6,787 nucleotides of DNA from Cyanobacteriota bacterium (GTDB taxonomy: Bacteria > Cyanobacteriota > Cyanobacteriia > Phormidesmidales > Phormidesmidaceae): contig JAIXUR010000397.1 of NCBI GenBank assembly GCA_027483425.1, forward strand, positions 1 through 6,787, written 5' to 3'. How positions within the stretch are numbered: position 1 is the first letter of the stretch; every line of letters begins with the position of its first letter. Shown one piece after another: positions 5,461 to 6,787 of the stretch. The notes beneath the pieces are model-generated. The model had not been told where the DNA came from. It was given only the letters and a program-made list of their open reading frames with translations, and ran no database searches. The translations under genes and the position numbers were made by a program.

Positions 5461-5696
5461 CCCTAGGGCCGTTGAAGGTTCAGACTGAGGAGATTTTTGA
5501 GCCAGAAGATATCCCCAGGTGGGGGGGCTAGGCCCTGCGCCCTGAGGAGGAATCAACCTTCCGAGCTCTTTGTATTGCCAGCAGGGTTCCGAGACCTGTC
5601 TCAATCCGTCCATTGGTATACAACTTCAGGGTGAGCGGTTCCTATTGATGGGCAATTCGTTTAGTCTATAGCTAGATTTGCGTAGTGTCGGTGGCA
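5461..5696 (+). promoter_or_regulatory. Spacer between rsfS and CGLD27 gene with weak candidate promoter
   Basis: I see no gene in these 236 bases. TTGATG (5645-5650) and TATAGC (5667-5672) are 16 bases apart, each matching four of six consensus positions, so a weak promoter for the CGLD27 gene is possible with a very short leader. GAGGAGGA at about 5543 looks like a ribosome binding site, but no start codon follows at a usable distance. No terminator is visible after rsfS. Confidence 0.3.
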
Positions 5697-6185
5697 ATGC
5701 CTCAACCCTGTCCGGTACCAGCTGAACAACAGCCCATCAACGAATACCAGGATGTGAAAGAATCTTGGTTTTACGGCTGGGGCAGTCGTGATATGGTCGG
5801 CTACCTCAAGCCTGTGATCATCCTGTGGAGCGTAGGCTGGGTTGTAGCAGGGCCGATGGCCGCGGCGAGCTTTGCCCCGGCTAAATACCCTCTGCCCTTT
5901 GGCCTCAGCGCGGCCATGGGTGCCCTGGTATTGCCTACTCTGGTTTTATTACAGCTCTACGTAGGTTGGTCCCATGTGGGGGGGCGCCTGCGGCAAACCA
6001 CCGTGCCCTACGAAGAGTCGGGCTGGTACGACGGGCAGCTTTGGGTTAAGCCTGAAGAGGTGTCCAATCGCGATCGCTTGATTGTAGACTACCAGGTGCA
6101 GCCTGTGCTCCAGCGCATTCGTCGCACCCTAGGGGCGATCGCGTTACTCCTGGCCCTGGGGTTTATGGCTTGGCCGATGGTTTAG
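5697..6185 (+). CDS. CGLD27 family (DUF1230) membrane protein
   Basis: This 162-residue protein belongs to the family 'conserved in the green lineage and diatoms 27' (DUF1230), found in cyanobacteria and plastids. The biochemical role is unknown; the plant member has been linked to iron deficiency responses. Recognisable stretches are CPVPAEQQPINEYQ (5-18), KESWFYGW, VAGPMAAASFAPAKYP, YEESGWYDGQLWVKP (105-119), and DRLIVDYQVQPVLQRIRRTL. Hydrophobic segments at about 37-58, 67-90 and 145-160 suggest two or three membrane helices, with the conserved YEESGWYDG region between the second and third. I start at the ATG at 5697; in-frame GTG codons at 5685 and 5691 are alternatives adding four or two residues. 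There is no clear ribosome binding site. The family call is firm; its job in the cell is not known. Confidence 0.92.
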   Translation: MPQPCPVPAEQQPINEYQDVKESWFYGWGSRDMVGYLKPVIILWSVGWVVAGPMAAASFAPAKYPLPFGLSAAMGALVLPTLVLLQLYVGWSHVGGRLRQTTVPYEESGWYDGQLWVKPEEVSNRDRLIVDYQVQPVLQRIRRTLGAIALLLALGFMAWPMV

Positions 6186-6276
6186 CCGCCACCTTGCCCC
6201 ATGACCGCCCTGGGCATCACTCGCTGGGCCTTACTCCCGTAACATCAGTATTGTTCACCACCGCAGAGCCTCCACT

Positions 6277-6787
6277 ATGACCAGCAGTCGGGTTAGTCGG
6301 CACCAAACCAAAGAGCTAGAGGTGCAGCTTCTGCGGGAGGGCATCGTGGAGTCTAACCACCTGGTTCATGTGTCCGTGTGCGATAACCGGGGCCGTACCC
6401 TGTCGGGGGCGGGCAACGGCGAGCTGGGTACCTTCATTCGCTCTGCCCTCAAGCCCTTTCAGACCCTGGCGGTGACGGCGGCCGGGGCCATAGAGCGCTA
6501 CGGCCTCGACGATCGCGACTTGGCCATTATGTGCGGCTCTCACCAGGCCACCATCGAGCAGGTGCGCCAGGTATTTCACATTCTCTGGCGGGCCGACCTT
6601 GACCCCAGCGACCTGCGTTGCCCCATCCCCGAGGGCAAAAAAAGCCCCCTTGAACACAACTGCTCGGGCAAGCACGCGGGCATGCTGACCATCTGTCAAC
6701 AGCGCAACTGGCCGTTAGAGAGCTACCTAGACCGCGACAGCCCGGTTCAAAAGCTCATTTTGGCACGCATGTCTGAGCTGCTGGGCA
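6277..6787 (+). CDS. Asparaginase, Rhizobium etli-type (Asparaginase_II family), C-terminus cut by window
   Basis: This enzyme family hydrolyses L-asparagine to aspartate and ammonia in the cytosol. Only the first 170 codons are present; the frame is open at the window end. Family signatures are clear: FIRSALKPFQ (53-62) with Ser56 and Lys59 three apart, the expected Ser-x-x-Lys; MCGSHQ (85-90) with Ser88; and NCSGKHAGML (128-137) with Cys129 and Lys132, equivalent to a metal-site Cys and a Lys in the R. etli enzyme ReAV. It is unrelated to the E. coli AnsA/AnsB fold. The ATG at 6277 lies 91 bp after the CGLD27 stop, and that gap holds nothing I can name. There is no strong ribosome binding site and no clear NtcA site (GTA-N8-TAC) upstream. 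Co-direction with rsfS and the CGLD27 gene suggests possible co-transcription. Confidence 0.93.
   Translation, partial: MTSSRVSRHQTKELEVQLLREGIVESNHLVHVSVCDNRGRTLSGAGNGELGTFIRSALKPFQTLAVTAAGAIERYGLDDRDLAIMCGSHQATIEQVRQVFHILWRADLDPSDLRCPIPEGKKSPLEHNCSGKHAGMLTICQQRNWPLESYLDRDSPVQKLILARMSELLG

Noticed and set aside
5543..5600. Small gene after the GAGGAGGA sequence between rsfS and the CGLD27 gene
   Set aside because: No start codon follows at a usable distance.
5266..5613. A 115-codon minus-strand frame overlapping the end of rsfS
   Set aside because: Half of it is antisense to the conserved RsfS domain, and the rest shows no domain or start signal.
6186..6276. NtcA nitrogen-control site before the asparaginase gene
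   Set aside because: GTAACATCAGTATT at about 6239-6252 has GTA-N8 followed by ATT instead of TAC, which is not an adequate match.

Overview
This window most likely comes from a cyanobacterium. The palindrome GCGATCGC (HIP1, over-represented in many cyanobacterial genomes) occurs seven times in 6.8 kb, at about 395, 401, 749, 3822, 3865, 6070 and 6135. Three genes also have a typical cyanobacterial look: a monomeric adenosylcobalamin-dependent ribonucleotide reductase (nrdJ), a CGLD27/DUF1230 membrane protein, and a ribosome silencing factor next to it. Fairly high GC and short GAATTCTG/GGAGTCA repeats suggest a filamentous Leptolyngbya- or Nodosilinea-like lineage; this last step is inference.

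Layout. (1) 1-191, minus: the N-terminal end of a gene that resembles cyanobacterial HsdR-N-like 'restriction endonuclease subunit R' proteins. (2) 192-609: a gene-free region with an unusual palindrome cluster (413-469) just upstream of a TATGAT box (477-482), probably the nrdJ control region. (3) 610-2817, plus: intact nrdJ, followed by a strong intrinsic terminator (2845-2879) and a short repeat cluster (2885-2934). (4) 2984-4597, minus, convergent with nrdJ: an unrecognised 537-residue protein with an N-terminal membrane anchor, a repetitive coiled coil and an acidic Asp/Leu-rich tail. A hairpin surrounds its stop codon. (5) 4598-4953: divergent intergenic region. (6) 4954-6787, plus: rsfS, a CGLD27-family gene, and the first 170 codons of an R. 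etli-type asparaginase, cut by the window edge.

Working together. NrdJ makes deoxynucleotides for DNA synthesis with a cobalamin cofactor. The three rightmost genes face the same way, but the gaps of 236 and 91 bp leave it open whether they share one transcript. No complete new multi-gene system is evident. The observations most worth following are the coiled-coil protein, whose aromatic residues recur at alternating 11- and 15-residue spacings instead of heptads; the local codon anomaly over the NrdJ active site; and the interlocking palindromes before nrdJ.
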